The position numbers were made by a program, and so were the translations under genes. A stretch of DNA of 64,000 nucleotides from Magnetococcales bacterium (lineage in GTDB: Bacteria > Pseudomonadota > Magnetococcia > Magnetococcales > Magnetaquicoccaceae). The notes beneath the pieces are model-generated. The model searched no databases and was not told the DNA's origin. It saw nothing but the letters and a program-made list of their open reading frames with translations. The stretch lies in the NCBI GenBank assembly GCA_015231755.1, contig JADGAZ010000003.1, positions 62,001 through 126,000 of the forward strand, read 5' to 3'. This document shows, one piece after another, positions 16,260 to 27,900 of the stretch; within the stretch, counting starts at the first letter, position 1; the number at the start of each line of letters is the position of its first letter.

Positions 16260-18812
16260 CTATTTGAGCGCATCAATGGTGGCCTTCACCGTATCGTTCG
16301 TCTGACCCGAGGGCAGAACCACACCGGTATTGATGGTGGACCCCCCGTTCAGACGCCGCAGGATCAACACACCATCCGTGGCATCCACCGTTCCACTCTT
16401 GTCCACATCAAACACCATCCCGGCGGTATCGATGGTGGTCTTCACCGTATCATTGGTCTGACCCGAGGGTAAAACCACACCGGTATTGATGGTGGAACCG
16501 CCATTCAAACGCCGCAGGATCAATACACCATCCGTGGCATCCGTGGTGCCGCTCTTGTCCACATCCAGCGTGACGAGGTTGGTGCCGCCACTAAAGGTGA
16601 TGGTGACCGTCGAAGCGGCGCTGTTCTGCTTGCCATCGTTGACCAACAGGCTGAAGGTGTAGGTCCCGTTCACGGTCGGCGTGAAAGTCGGCTTCTGGGC
16701 CGTGGTGGAGGACAACACGATATTGGACCCGCCCGGCTGGCTGACAATCGACCAGGTGTAGCTCAAGGAGGTATCCGACGCGTCCACATCGGCACCGGAT
16801 CCATTCAGGGTCACGGCACCCGCCGTGCTCACGGTTTGGGCCGATCCGGCATTGGCGGTGGGGGCGTTGTTGACCGTCACGGTCACGGTGGACGGTGTGG
16901 CGCTGGAATGCAGTCCATCGCTCACAGTCAGACTGAAGACCAGCGAACCCACGGTACTCGGGGCCGTGAAGGTCGGTTTGGCGGCGGTGCTGGAAGAAAG
17001 GGTGACCGAACTGCCGAAAGTCTGACTCCAGGCATAGGTCAGATTGGTGCCCGCATCGGCATCCGAAGAGCCGGAACCATCCAGGGTCACGACCGCTCCG
17101 GGTGCCACCACCTGGGCGCTGCCGGCCTTGGCCACCGGACGGGTGTTGACCGTGATGGTCACGGTGGCGCTGTTGGTGCTGTTCTGGGTTCCATCGTTCA
17201 CCACCAGACTGAACACATAGGAACCGGAAACGGTCGGGGTGAAGGTCGGCTTCGAGGCCGAGGTGGACGACAGGGTCACCACCGACGTGGCGGGACTGGT
17301 CTGGGTCCAGGTGTAGGTCAACGCATCGCTATCCGTATCCTGTGAACCGGTACCATCCAGGGTGACGACACTGCCGGCTGCCACCGTCTGCGCCGAACCG
17401 GCATTGGCGACCGGTGCGTTGTTGGCGGTCACGGTGACACTCTTGGCGGCAGAGGCCACCTTGCCATCGTTGACCACCAGAGCGACCACATACTTACCCT
17501 TCACATCCGGCGTGAACGACGCGGACGGAGGCGAACTCTGGGTGATGAAACTCGAAGCGGTTCCAGCGGTCCCGGTGGCCAAAGACGATCCGGTGGGTTT
17601 GCTGGTCAGAGTCCAGATGTAGGAGGTGAGAGTGTCGCCATCCTGATCCGAGGATTTTGAACCGTTCAAGGTCACGGCACTGCCCGGGGCCACCGTGACA
17701 TCACTGCCCGGATCGGCCACGGGAGCATTGTTGGTGCCGGCCGCCGCATTCACGGTCAGAGTCATGGTGGCCGCGGAACTGTTCTCGAAGCCATCGTTGA
17801 CCACCAGGGAGAAGGTGTACGAACCCGCGGTCTTGACCACCACCGTCTGGGCACTGCCAGTCAAGGTGGAGTTGGCCGACAGCGTGGACGAACCCGAGGT
17901 GATGACCGCACTGGTGGGCATACTGGTCAAAGTCCAGGTATACGTCGAGAGGGTATCCCCATCCGCATCGGTGGAGGTGGCCCCCGTCAGCGAAACCGAA
18001 GCCTGACCGCTGCTCAAGGTCACGGTTTGATTGCCTCCCGTGGCGGCAGTCGGCGCGGTATTGGTGGAGGTATACTTGCTCACCGCCGAAGCCGTCTTGG
18101 ACCAGGGGGTGGGATTGATCACCTTGACATCATAAATCCCCGGAGCCGTGCTGGCCGGCACTGTGGCCGTCAACTGACTGGAGCTGACAAAAGTCACGTT
18201 GGTCAAGGCGACATCCGACAAGGTGACGGTGGAACCACTGACCGTCCGTTTGCCGTTGACCAGTTGAATCGTGGCTCCGCTCATGAAATTGGTGCCATTG
18301 AGGGTCACGTTCACTGCGGATTTATGGGATCCAGAGGCCGGAGAAACCGGGGACGTGGCATCCAACGTGGGCGCGCTGTTCAGAACATAGGGACCGACCT
18401 TGGTAATGGCAGTGGCTCCAACCAATCCTCCGCTATCCGAGGCGCGAATGAAAAAATAATAGCTGCCATCCGCCAGGGAACTGGCCGTCACCGTGGTGCT
18501 GTTGCTCAGGCTGCCACGCTTCAAGGTGGTGGACTCCGCCGTGGACAGGCGCGTCTCGAAGGTGGTGGTGTCCAAAGCGGTATCGGTGCTGACCACATAT
18601 TCGTAAGTAATCGACGAACCGGAAATTCCGGAAGTGGCGGCTGTCCAGGAAAAAACAATACTGCTGTTGGTCGAGGAGACCGACGCGGTATGACTCGTGC
18701 TGGCGACCCCATTCACCGCACTGCCGCTGGTAATGGCCGCACCCGCGCTCAGGGCCGATACAACCCATACCATCACGGCCAAGAATACCTGAATTGCGTG
18801 ATTACGTTTCAT
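16260..18812 (-). CDS. Secreted IPT/TIG and PKD-repeat protein with C-terminal dockerin-like modules
   Basis: 850 residues from ATG 18812, preceded by AGGA seven bases upstream; a longer frame starts at 18839 without a better signal. A signal peptide (AIQVFLAVMVWVVSALSAGA) leads into a fibronectin-like region and an IPT/TIG domain (~170-245, VTLNGTNFMSGATIQLVNGK). Five PKD-type domains follow, each opening with N.AP.A..G and DGSGS/STDADGD signatures. The last ~100 residues are two dockerin-like repeats (LDVDKSGTTDATDGVLILRR and FDVDKSGTVDATDGVLILRR, each followed by INTGVVLPSGQTNDTV). These are almost identical in protein and DNA to the modules of the neighbouring 287-residue protein. No enzyme domain was seen. 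PKD proteins are usually surface, adhesive or matrix components. Confidence 0.86.
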   Translation of the reverse strand: MKRNHAIQVFLAVMVWVVSALSAGAAITSGSAVNGVASTSHTASVSSTNSSIVFSWTAATSGISGSSITYEYVVSTDTALDTTTFETRLSTAESTTLKRGSLSNSTTVTASSLADGSYYFFIRASDSGGLVGATAITKVGPYVLNSAPTLDATSPVSPASGSHKSAVNVTLNGTNFMSGATIQLVNGKRTVSGSTVTLSDVALTNVTFVSSSQLTATVPASTAPGIYDVKVINPTPWSKTASAVSKYTSTNTAPTAATGGNQTVTLSSGQASVSLTGATSTDADGDTLSTYTWTLTSMPTSAVITSGSSTLSANSTLTGSAQTVVVKTAGSYTFSLVVNDGFENSSAATMTLTVNAAAGTNNAPVADPGSDVTVAPGSAVTLNGSKSSDQDGDTLTSYIWTLTSKPTGSSLATGTAGTASSFITQSSPPSASFTPDVKGKYVVALVVNDGKVASAAKSVTVTANNAPVANAGSAQTVAAGSVVTLDGTGSQDTDSDALTYTWTQTSPATSVVTLSSTSASKPTFTPTVSGSYVFSLVVNDGTQNSTNSATVTITVNTRPVAKAGSAQVVAPGAVVTLDGSGSSDADAGTNLTYAWSQTFGSSVTLSSSTAAKPTFTAPSTVGSLVFSLTVSDGLHSSATPSTVTVTVNNAPTANAGSAQTVSTAGAVTLNGSGADVDASDTSLSYTWSIVSQPGGSNIVLSSTTAQKPTFTPTVNGTYTFSLLVNDGKQNSAASTVTITFSGGTNLVTLDVDKSGTTDATDGVLILRRLNGGSTINTGVVLPSGQTNDTVKTTIDTAGMVFDVDKSGTVDATDGVLILRRLNGGSTINTGVVLPSGQTNDTVKATIDALK

Positions 18813-18839
18813 GGTAACATCCTGATTTTTATGGAACAT

Positions 18840-18869
18840 AAAAACTCCCCTCCCACCTCGGGAGGGGAG
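18840..18869 (-). terminator. Rho-independent terminator after the 3127-residue gene
   Basis: On the minus strand a perfect 10-bp stem (CTCCCCTCCC, 18869-18860, with GGGAGGGGAG, 18854-18845) with a 5-base loop is followed at once by five T's (18844-18840). It lies about 65 bases past the stop of the giant gene and just upstream of the start of the PKD gene, so it should separate the two transcripts. Confidence 0.8.
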
Positions 18870-18933
18870 ATCCTAAAAGCTGATGATGACACAGACGATG
18901 CGCCGGGGTCCATCCCTGTTGAGCACGGAATCG

Positions 18934-21900
18934 TTAATTCGTCACGTTCAGGCTCAAATCCAAAGTGGCCCCTGCGCTGGTGGCGGTGACACTTCCCGTG
19001 GCATAACCACTGGTCACGCTCCAATCCGCGTTCTTGACCTTGGTGGCGCTGAACGCTTTCACCGTATAGCTCTGGTTCGGCTCCAGACCCTCCAGCTTGT
19101 ACACCCCGGTCGTCCCATTGGCGACCGCACGGTCCTTCTCCACGCCACTGGCGTCATACGCGATCACCATCGCACCACCTGCCGCGCTGCCGCCGCTGGT
19201 CACCGTGCCCTGAACGATCCCCGCCGCCTTGACCACCGTCAACGTCACGCCGGTCTGGTTCGCCCCGTTCACCGTCACGTCCGTGCCCGCCGTCCCTTCC
19301 AGCGTCCACACGTCCACCTTGTAGGTCGCGTTCGACAAACCCTTGATCGTGAACTCTCCCTTGGTGTTGGTCACCGCGCCGCCACCCATGGAATTGCCAG
19401 ACGACCAAGCGTTCACCCATGCCCCGCTCACCGCGTTGCCGCCACTCGTCACCGTGCCCTTGATCGCGTAACCCGTCAACATGGCCACGTTCAAGCCGGT
19501 GGTATTGCCGTTGATCGACACCGTTCCCACATCGTTCCAGCCGCTTGTCCAGCTCGACGCCGTCACCTTGTTGTCGCTCACCGTCACACTCTTGGTCCGC
19601 TGCGACACATACCCGCTCGAACTCACCTCCACCGTATAATTACCCGCCGGCAATCCCTCCAGCGTGTAGTTCGCATTCCCGGTCACACTCGTCCGGGATC
19701 CCCCCGTCGACGACCAAGCGTTGATCTCCACCACCTGATCCGCCGCCAAGCCGCTCACCGTTCCCGACAGCGTGTAGAATAGATTGCCCGCCGCCGTCAG
19801 ATTGAAGTCGATTCCCTTCGTCGCTCCCGCGTTGACCACACTCACCTTGCTGTGATTATCCCACACCGGCGTCACGCCACCCGTGGCGTAAAACACCCCT
19901 TGATAACCACGCCACACACCCACCACGTAGTCGGTTCCATCCGGCACGCCGCTCAACGTATAGGCCGCCGATCCGTTGGCATCCGCGGTCGCTCCCCCCA
20001 CCACGAACGCGTCCGTGGCCGGCGACCACACATCCACCCGTACCCACTCCTGGGCCTTCAGACCCGTGATGGTTCCGGCAATGCTGCCTCCCGTCGAAGC
20101 CGTGAAATCCACTCCCGTCACGTCCCCGCCGCTGGTGTTCACATCCGACTTCTTCTGCGTCATATACCCGTCCGCGCTGAAGGTCACCTTGAAGTCCGTT
20201 GCCGAACCCACACCGGCGATCGTGTACGCATCCGCACCCGATCCCGCAGCCTGCACCGCGTTTCCGCCCCAGGAATAGGTGCTGTTGGACCAGGCATCCA
20301 CCCAGCCCCATTGCGCCTTCTTCATGCCGTTCACCGTACCGGCGATCGACTTGCCGGACGACACCACCAGATCGATCGTCGCGTCACCACTGGTCACATT
20401 CACCAGCTCCGCGCTCTCCCAGGCTCCCGGCGCCTTGCCGTTGCCGGCATACGTGCCACCCTGAATCTGGCCACCCCAGATGGAAATCCGGTAATCCTCC
20501 GCCGCTTCCAGACCCTTGATCTCCACCTGATCGCTGGTACCGTTTCCATACGACACCTCTCCACCGCCCCACGACCACGTCGTCTCCGAGAAGGCATCTA
20601 CCCACGCTTTCTGACCGCTCTTCAGGCCAGACACCTTCACCGTCACCTTGCGGCCACTGCCCACCTGCATGGACACATAATGATCGCTCGACATGTCCAG
20701 CAGCGTCGCCCGATCCCAGCCCACCAGACTCCCGAGCGTGGCCGGATAGTCGCTGGCACCCACCTCTCCTTTGAAGTTGCCCGTCTTGAAGCCCCCATCC
20801 GGACCACCCACGAACAACCGGTAATCCTTCCCGCTGGCATCCAGACCCTTCAGTTCAATCAGCGCCTGACCAGTGCTGTCCGCCGTCCCCTGCTTCCAGC
20901 GACCCGCGCTCAACTCTTCCGACCAGACGTTGGCATCCACCTTCGCACCGGCGACCAGACCCGTCACCTTCACCTTCAAGGTCTTCGAGGTCACCGCCGC
21001 CAAATCCACCGCCACACCCGTCACGTTGCCGTTCAAGGTGCTCAACAGCGTCGCCTTCTCCCAACTCTTCGGACCCGACGCCCCTCCCCCGGCCACACCG
21101 CCATAATATCCCGACGGCACATCCTCCACGTCCGATTGCCAATCCAAACGATAGTCTCCCGCCTGGGCCAGACCCGATACCTCAAAGCTCACCGCTCCGC
21201 TTCCGGTCCCCACCACTTCGGTCCCGCCCCAGACCCGTTCGCTCTCCGACCACACGTTCACACGCACCTTCGTATCCTTGCCAAGACCCGCGATCGTGCC
21301 GCTGATCTTCGCTCCCGCGTTCATCAAAAAGTCCACGTTCTCCGGACTCTTGCTCCCCGAAGCGTCGATCAGCGTCGCTTCATCCTCTTTGCCCGCGTTC
21401 TTGTAATAGGTGGTGCGATACAAACCGCTCCAACCCCAGACCACACCCACATAGTTGTTGGCCGGCGCCACCGTCACTCGGTAATTGCCGTTTTCGTCCG
21501 TGTTGGCTCCGTACCAACGGCTTCCGTCCTGACTGTGAATGTCCACCCAAGTCCAGGCCAGACCGTTGTTGCTCCCGTCCGTCACACGGCCAGAAATGGT
21601 GTTGCCGGTGCTCAGGGTGAAATTCACGACCACGCCCCCGGCGGGATTCTCCTGAATCACCTCACCGGCGACGGGCTTGGCATAACCATCCTCCGCTTCA
21701 ACAAACTTGTCCTTGGCCCGTTTGTACACCCCGGTTACACCCTGGGGTTCCACCTTCACCAAAACCGGATCCGGGGACAAATAAGACTCGCTCCACACAT
21801 TGACTTCGTACCAGACCACCTTGCCCGCAGCGGGTTTGTGGATCAGGAGAGAGTATTGACCCGTGGAATCCGAAGCCTTGCCCGCGCCCTGGCGGGTATC

Positions 21901-24900
21901 GTGAGACCAAGCATTGACCCACAGATTGGCAATCCCGTTGCCCGAGCCATCCTGGATCGTGCCGGTGATGGAAAGACCACTGCCCACACGTACCAGCAAT
22001 CCCTGGGTTCCATTACCCAGATCCATCAACGGCCAAGCCACTTCGCCGGTGGCGTCCGCGGTCAGATCCTTTTCAAACGCCAAAGCCTGTTGCCCGTCGC
22101 TGGACACGGTATAACCATCGGTGGCATTGCCAACCACAGCCCCGCCGATGAATCCAGTCCCCTCGATCCAGGCTCCGGTTTGGGGATCCTGATGACCACT
22201 GGGGGAAATATTGATGTCAAAGGTGTTGTTCACCCCCTGGGTCAGATTCACCGAGGGCAGATTCAGGGTGAAATACCCCCCCTGATCCGTGGCCACACCA
22301 CCCAAAGGCGTGTTGACCCACGCATAAGGCACACCTTCATTCGCGCCATTGACCACCCGTCCGTGAATCGGCTTGCCCGCGTCCACCTGAACGCCAATGG
22401 ATAACGATTTGTCCATCAGGATATTGGTCACGGCATGGTCTTCCCACTGGGACATTACCATGCCCGGCACCACACCCGCCACCTGACCGGAAATCCCGTT
22501 ATGGGTCAGGATGTCGGTGGTACTCACCAGACTCGCCTTGACCAGGGGCCGGGTTTTGGAATCATCCTTCACCCAACGGCTCACCCAGGAGGCTTCCGGG
22601 GGGGTGATCCAACTGCCGCCCTGGAAATTCACCGCATTGCAAGACGATTGACCACTGCCACCGGTGCCGGTACCGGTCTCACAGTAGGACGGCCACACCT
22701 CCACCCGATACTCCTTGTTCGGGACCACCAGCACGGAGAAGTTGCCTTCCGCATCGGTCCGGGCGTGGAAATTGGTATCCCAATCTTTGTCATGCACGCT
22801 CACTTCGGCTCCCGTGACCGGGGCGAGCGCAGTGCCATTGGCCTGCACCACTTTGCCGGAAAGGGTCATGCCGGTCACCATGCGGGCATCCACCACCAAA
22901 GGACCAGTCACCCGGAAAATCTTGGCACTGGACCAGTCATGCACCACCTTGCCATCCCCATCCGCATAACCACCCACCAAACCACCGGGCAACTTCACCT
23001 CTTGCGGCGGGTTGGTATCCCATTTCCAGTAGGAGGTGGCAAACTCGATGCGGTATTTGCCCGGCTGCACCGAAAACTCGTACTGACCTGTGGCACTGGT
23101 ACGGGTCTCCGACCACAAACCGGAAGAACCGGTCTCTTCATCCCACTCGGGTTGCAAACGCACCGTCACATCCTGGATTCCGGTGGTGCCATCCGTGGTC
23201 ACGGTACCCCGGATGGTCAAACCGGCGATCAAGGTCGCGTTGACCGTGGTATCCGCGGTGAATGTATATTTCTTGGCGGTGTCGGAAGCACCATTCAGTT
23301 TGTTGTCCGCGGCACCGGTGCTGTAACCACCCAGACCGTCCAGCTTGACCTGTTTCTGGGTCTGCCAGTCATAATAACTGGTGCTGAAGTAGACCCGATA
23401 GACCGATCCCTTCTTGACGAAAATCTCGTAGTTGCCATTGGCGTCCGTGGTGCCCTGTGCCCATTCGGAAGTACCCGTGGTGCTTTCCCAGTCGGGTTGC
23501 AGCTCCACCCGCACACCCTGAACCGGCTGCTGATTGGCATTGACCACCTTGCCCGAAATGCGCATCCCGCTGACCATGGTGGCATTGAGGGTCGTGGCCT
23601 GCGCGAAATCGAACACTTTCGCGTCTTCGGAGCGTTCGACGGTGCCGCCTTTGTCGTCGGCATACCCGCCTTGCCCCAGCACGCCAGGAACTTTCACCAT
23701 CGACATGGTGGCGTTGTCCCAATATTCGGAGCGGAACTGGACGCGATATTTGCCCGGATAGATATCCACCGAATAGTGTCCGGCCCCATCGGTTTTCACC
23801 GAAGCCGCATCCACAACCCCGGTGTTATGCTCCCAATCGGGTTGGAATTCCACCAGGATGTTCGGCAAGGCCCCCTGACCACCACTCACCGAACCGGAAA
23901 CCGTAATCTTGGTTGTGGTCCCCGGATCGCCACCACCACCGCTGGTCTGATTGTAGGCTGAAGTCAACGACACGGTGCCCAGATTGAGATCGTTCTGAAG
24001 GTTTTGACTCATGCCCTGGGTCCTGGAAAGACCGGTGGTCTCGCCGATGGAGGCGACATAGGCCATGGCCACAAAACCGGTGCCCACATATTTGAAGGCA
24101 AAGCTGTAAGAACCGGCATCCAACTCCACGTCAAAAGCGCCGTTGGCCGTGGTATGAAACACCAACGGCGTCTGACTGTTGGCGGGATAGACGATCAGGT
24201 CGGCGTTGACCAGACCATGGGTTCCGTCGGTGAGGATGCCGGTGATCCGTTTTTTGCCCGTTGAGGAGCCGGCACCCCCCACCACCAGCACCAACTCGCC
24301 ACTGGTGGGGGAAACCTGGAAGGCGGCGGCAGTGGTGAGATTGCCACTCTGCACATTGACCGTTCCCGCGGCGGCATCGGCTTTGTACCAACCACCGGTG
24401 AAGGAACCCGCACCATTGTTCGGCCACACCCCGAGACAGTAGGTGCCATCGGCGAGCACCGCGGCAATCTTGCCCTCCTGGTCTGTACCGAAATACTGGC
24501 CTTGTCCGGAAACGCACGCGCCATTTTCAAACGGCAGAATCTGGATACCCGCATCCGCCACCGGGGTATTGCTGGCCGTGACCACCCGGAAGGAGACATT
24601 CCGGCCCTGATCCGCGGCACTGAGGGTCAACACCTGGGGATCCGTCAAGGAGGCGGTTTCCACCTGGAGATTCTTGCGGACAAATCCAGCCGCGCCGAAC
24701 GTGACATTCAGAGAGGTGACCTCATCTCCCACCGGGGCATTGAGACGATTGAACACAGTCAACAAGGCACTGCTGGTGCCGGGGGTTTCGTTGAACGTGG
24801 CGGTGGCGTTGTGGGAATGGGGCGACGCATAGGCGCTGGAGGTGTGTTCGGCCCGGGTCTGGACAAAGGCGTCCTTGAGAATCACACCCGCCGGTCCATC

Positions 24901-27900
24901 GATCCGCACCTTGCGGGCCTTGACCTGATCCGTGGTCAGGGACTTCAGCACGCCGGCGGCATCCACCGTGGCCCGCAGAGATCCCTTCCACATGCCATCG
25001 TTTTCCTGATTGTGTTCAAACACCACACCCAGGCCCTGGGCCAAATAGACATGATTGACCTGGGACGAGGACGCGGCCCCACCCTGGGGTTGATAACGGG
25101 TCTCCACCATCCGTATATGGGCCGCGTGGGTGACCTTGCTCAAAAGATCCGCATCGGTGATCGAGTCGCGCCAATGGGCGAAGTACTCGTCGTTCATCAG
25201 GTCCGTGGGCGGCACGGAATCCAGCAGATTGACGTTTCCGGTCACGGTGATCTCGGACTTGGTGATGGTCCACTGGTCGATCTTGACCTTGCCATCCTCA
25301 TCCAGGGGGAAACGGATCGAAAACTGGGAATGGGTGTACCCGTTGGTGACGGTTGCCGGCACCAACGGACTGGGCACGGTGAAATTGGAGGTGGCGAGAT
25401 CCGCGGCGGTAATGCCCGCGACGGGATCGGGTTGGGTCTTGAAACCAAAGTCAATGAAACGGGTGGTCCGGTTCTGACCCGGCTCCACTCTTTTTTCCCC
25501 GTGGAACGTCAGTCCGTTGGAGTCCAGGGTATAGTAGTTCTCTCCATGAGTGCTCTGTTCCACGGAGACGGTACGATCCATCAACGTGGCGCTGCCACCG
25601 GCCCGTGAGGGTTGAATGGAGAATTCGGTCATGGGGTTGGACGGCTGGGAGGACTGCCAGCGGCCATGCGTCACCAACGTGAGATTCGCCGGAAAGAGCC
25701 ACTGGGTCATGTCGATGGAGGTGACCGGGGTGGCAGGATCCACACAGGTGACCGTGGTGGTGGCCTGATTGGTCCCGAAGGCCACCGTCAGGGTCGCGCT
25801 TCCCGCCTTCTGACAGGTGATGGGCACCCCCGTCACGGAGGTATTCCAGGTGATCACATCGCTCCCCGAGGTGACCGTGACAGTCGGGGTACCACTGCCG
25901 GTGGGCAGGGGAAGGGTACGCCCGCCACCCACGGTCATGTTGATCGGTTCCATGGGAATGGTCGTGGTGGTGCCGCCACCTCCGCCGCTGGAGGCCGTAC
26001 ACGTGACCGGCACAGAAAAGCTGTGCGCGGCATTGTCCTGGACCAGAACGGTGGAACCACCCTCTGCGGCGCAAGTCACGGTAGCGGTGGCGTTGTTCCC
26101 GACGACCGTGATCAACGCGCTGCCCGCGTCAAACCGATAGGGGGCGACACCACCCGACACCACGAGGTCGCCGCTTCCGCCCACCACCCGATTCAACGCG
26201 GGGGGATAAACGGTCAACGGAACCGGTTGGGCCGCATTCGGAGAGAAACGAACCCGCGCGGGACGATTGTTGCTCCAGTCCCCATTGCTGCCCCCCTGGG
26301 GCCAGATCAGACCAACCGTATGGTGGGTAAAGAAACCCAGTTCATAGGTGGCGCCCGGATCGATCAACGACAACGGCCAAGCAACCTCCATGGTCTGGGT
26401 GGTGGTGTTGACGGTCAGGGTATCCGACAGCTTCACATAGGCGTTGTAGTCACGGGGATTGGCGGCGGTGTTGTACAGTCTGGCGTAAACCCCTGTGGCA
26501 TCCTGAAACAGCTCCACGGAGAAAGCCGGTCCACCCGCCTGGACAGGCATGAAGTTGACCCAATAGTTGACGTATTCACCGGTGGGCAGTTGCAAGGAGG
26601 CGCGATCGATGCGCAGATAGGCCTGACTGGCATCCCGGGCCAGATAGATCCCCGTGACATCCAGACCCGAGAAACCATCTCCCTGGTCTCCCAAAGCATC
26701 CACCAGCATCGGAGCCAAAGTGCCCCAATCCGTGGGGGCGCCATCCACGGTGATGGTGGCCTGAGGCACCACGAACACCATATCCTCCAGAATATCCGGG
26801 ATACCGTTCTGGTTGACATCCTGGTTGAGGCTTTCGTGCCGGAAATTGTAGACTCCATCCGGGAACACCCCCCCCAAGGTGGCATCGGGGAACAGTCCAG
26901 ACGGCTTGTTGCCGCTGAAAGAGGGCAGAATCCCCCGCAGGCTCACCCCGTCGAACCACTTGGCCAGATTCAGGGCCATGGAGCGGGTGCCTTCCGTGAT
27001 CTGGGCGGTCCCGGCCAAAGCGGCCTTGAAGTCGTTCAGGACTTTGGTGGCATCGGCGACTTCCCGGGCCTCCAGGGTGAAGAGATCATCGTCTTGCGGA
27101 TCGCTTTCCGCCTGAATGGATGGAATCGCAGCCAGCAAGGCGTCCGCCGCCATGTTCCAATGACTTTTGGCCGCGGCCAGATTGGTGGAGGCATACGGGG
27201 ACAAGGAACCGAAATTCGGATTGTTCAAGAAGAGTTGTTCGGTATTCACGCCCATGGCGGCATCGATGTCGATGTTCCAGTCATAAGCCTGATCGATATA
27301 CAATTGGCCCAGCATCATCCCCAGCAGACCCTTGAACATCAGCACATCGGAGTAGTCGATCTCCGTCTCATCCGGCTCCTGACTGCCCGGATCCCCCACC
27401 TTGAAAGAGGCCATATCCGTGGGAAGCTCGTTGAGCAGGGCCAACGAATCGTTGAAGGCCGGAATCATGGCGGCATTCAACCAGCCGCTGAGATCCTGAC
27501 CGGTCGGAGAGGCGATCGGCAGGGTCTTGGGACACTCCATCTTCTCCAGTCCCAGATGACGACGGGTACAACCGAATCCGGCCAACAGATCCCCCAGAGT
27601 GGCGCCGGCCGTGGCATAAGTGGTGGTTCCAGCCGAAGAGGATTGGGCGGTATTGGTCGCGAGGGCGGCAATGCGGGAAATGGCGTGCAGGACGTGGGTG
27701 GCATGCTTGCGGGCATCCCCGGCGGCAGTGGCTTTCTCATCGGCCTTGGCAAAAAAGGCATCCGCCGCCACCATCCAGCCATGGCCGAAGGCCAACGACA
27801 TGCCATAGTCCACCAGGGAGGGGACATCCAGAGTGGCGTAACGATCCATCAAGGTTCTTTGGATGGAACCAAAGGGGACGGTCGAACGCAACGCGGTGGC

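Noticed and set aside
15332-18812. A cellulosome
   Set aside because: Dockerin-like and cohesin-like modules are present but no glycoside hydrolase, carbohydrate esterase or scaffoldin with multiple cohesins is visible.
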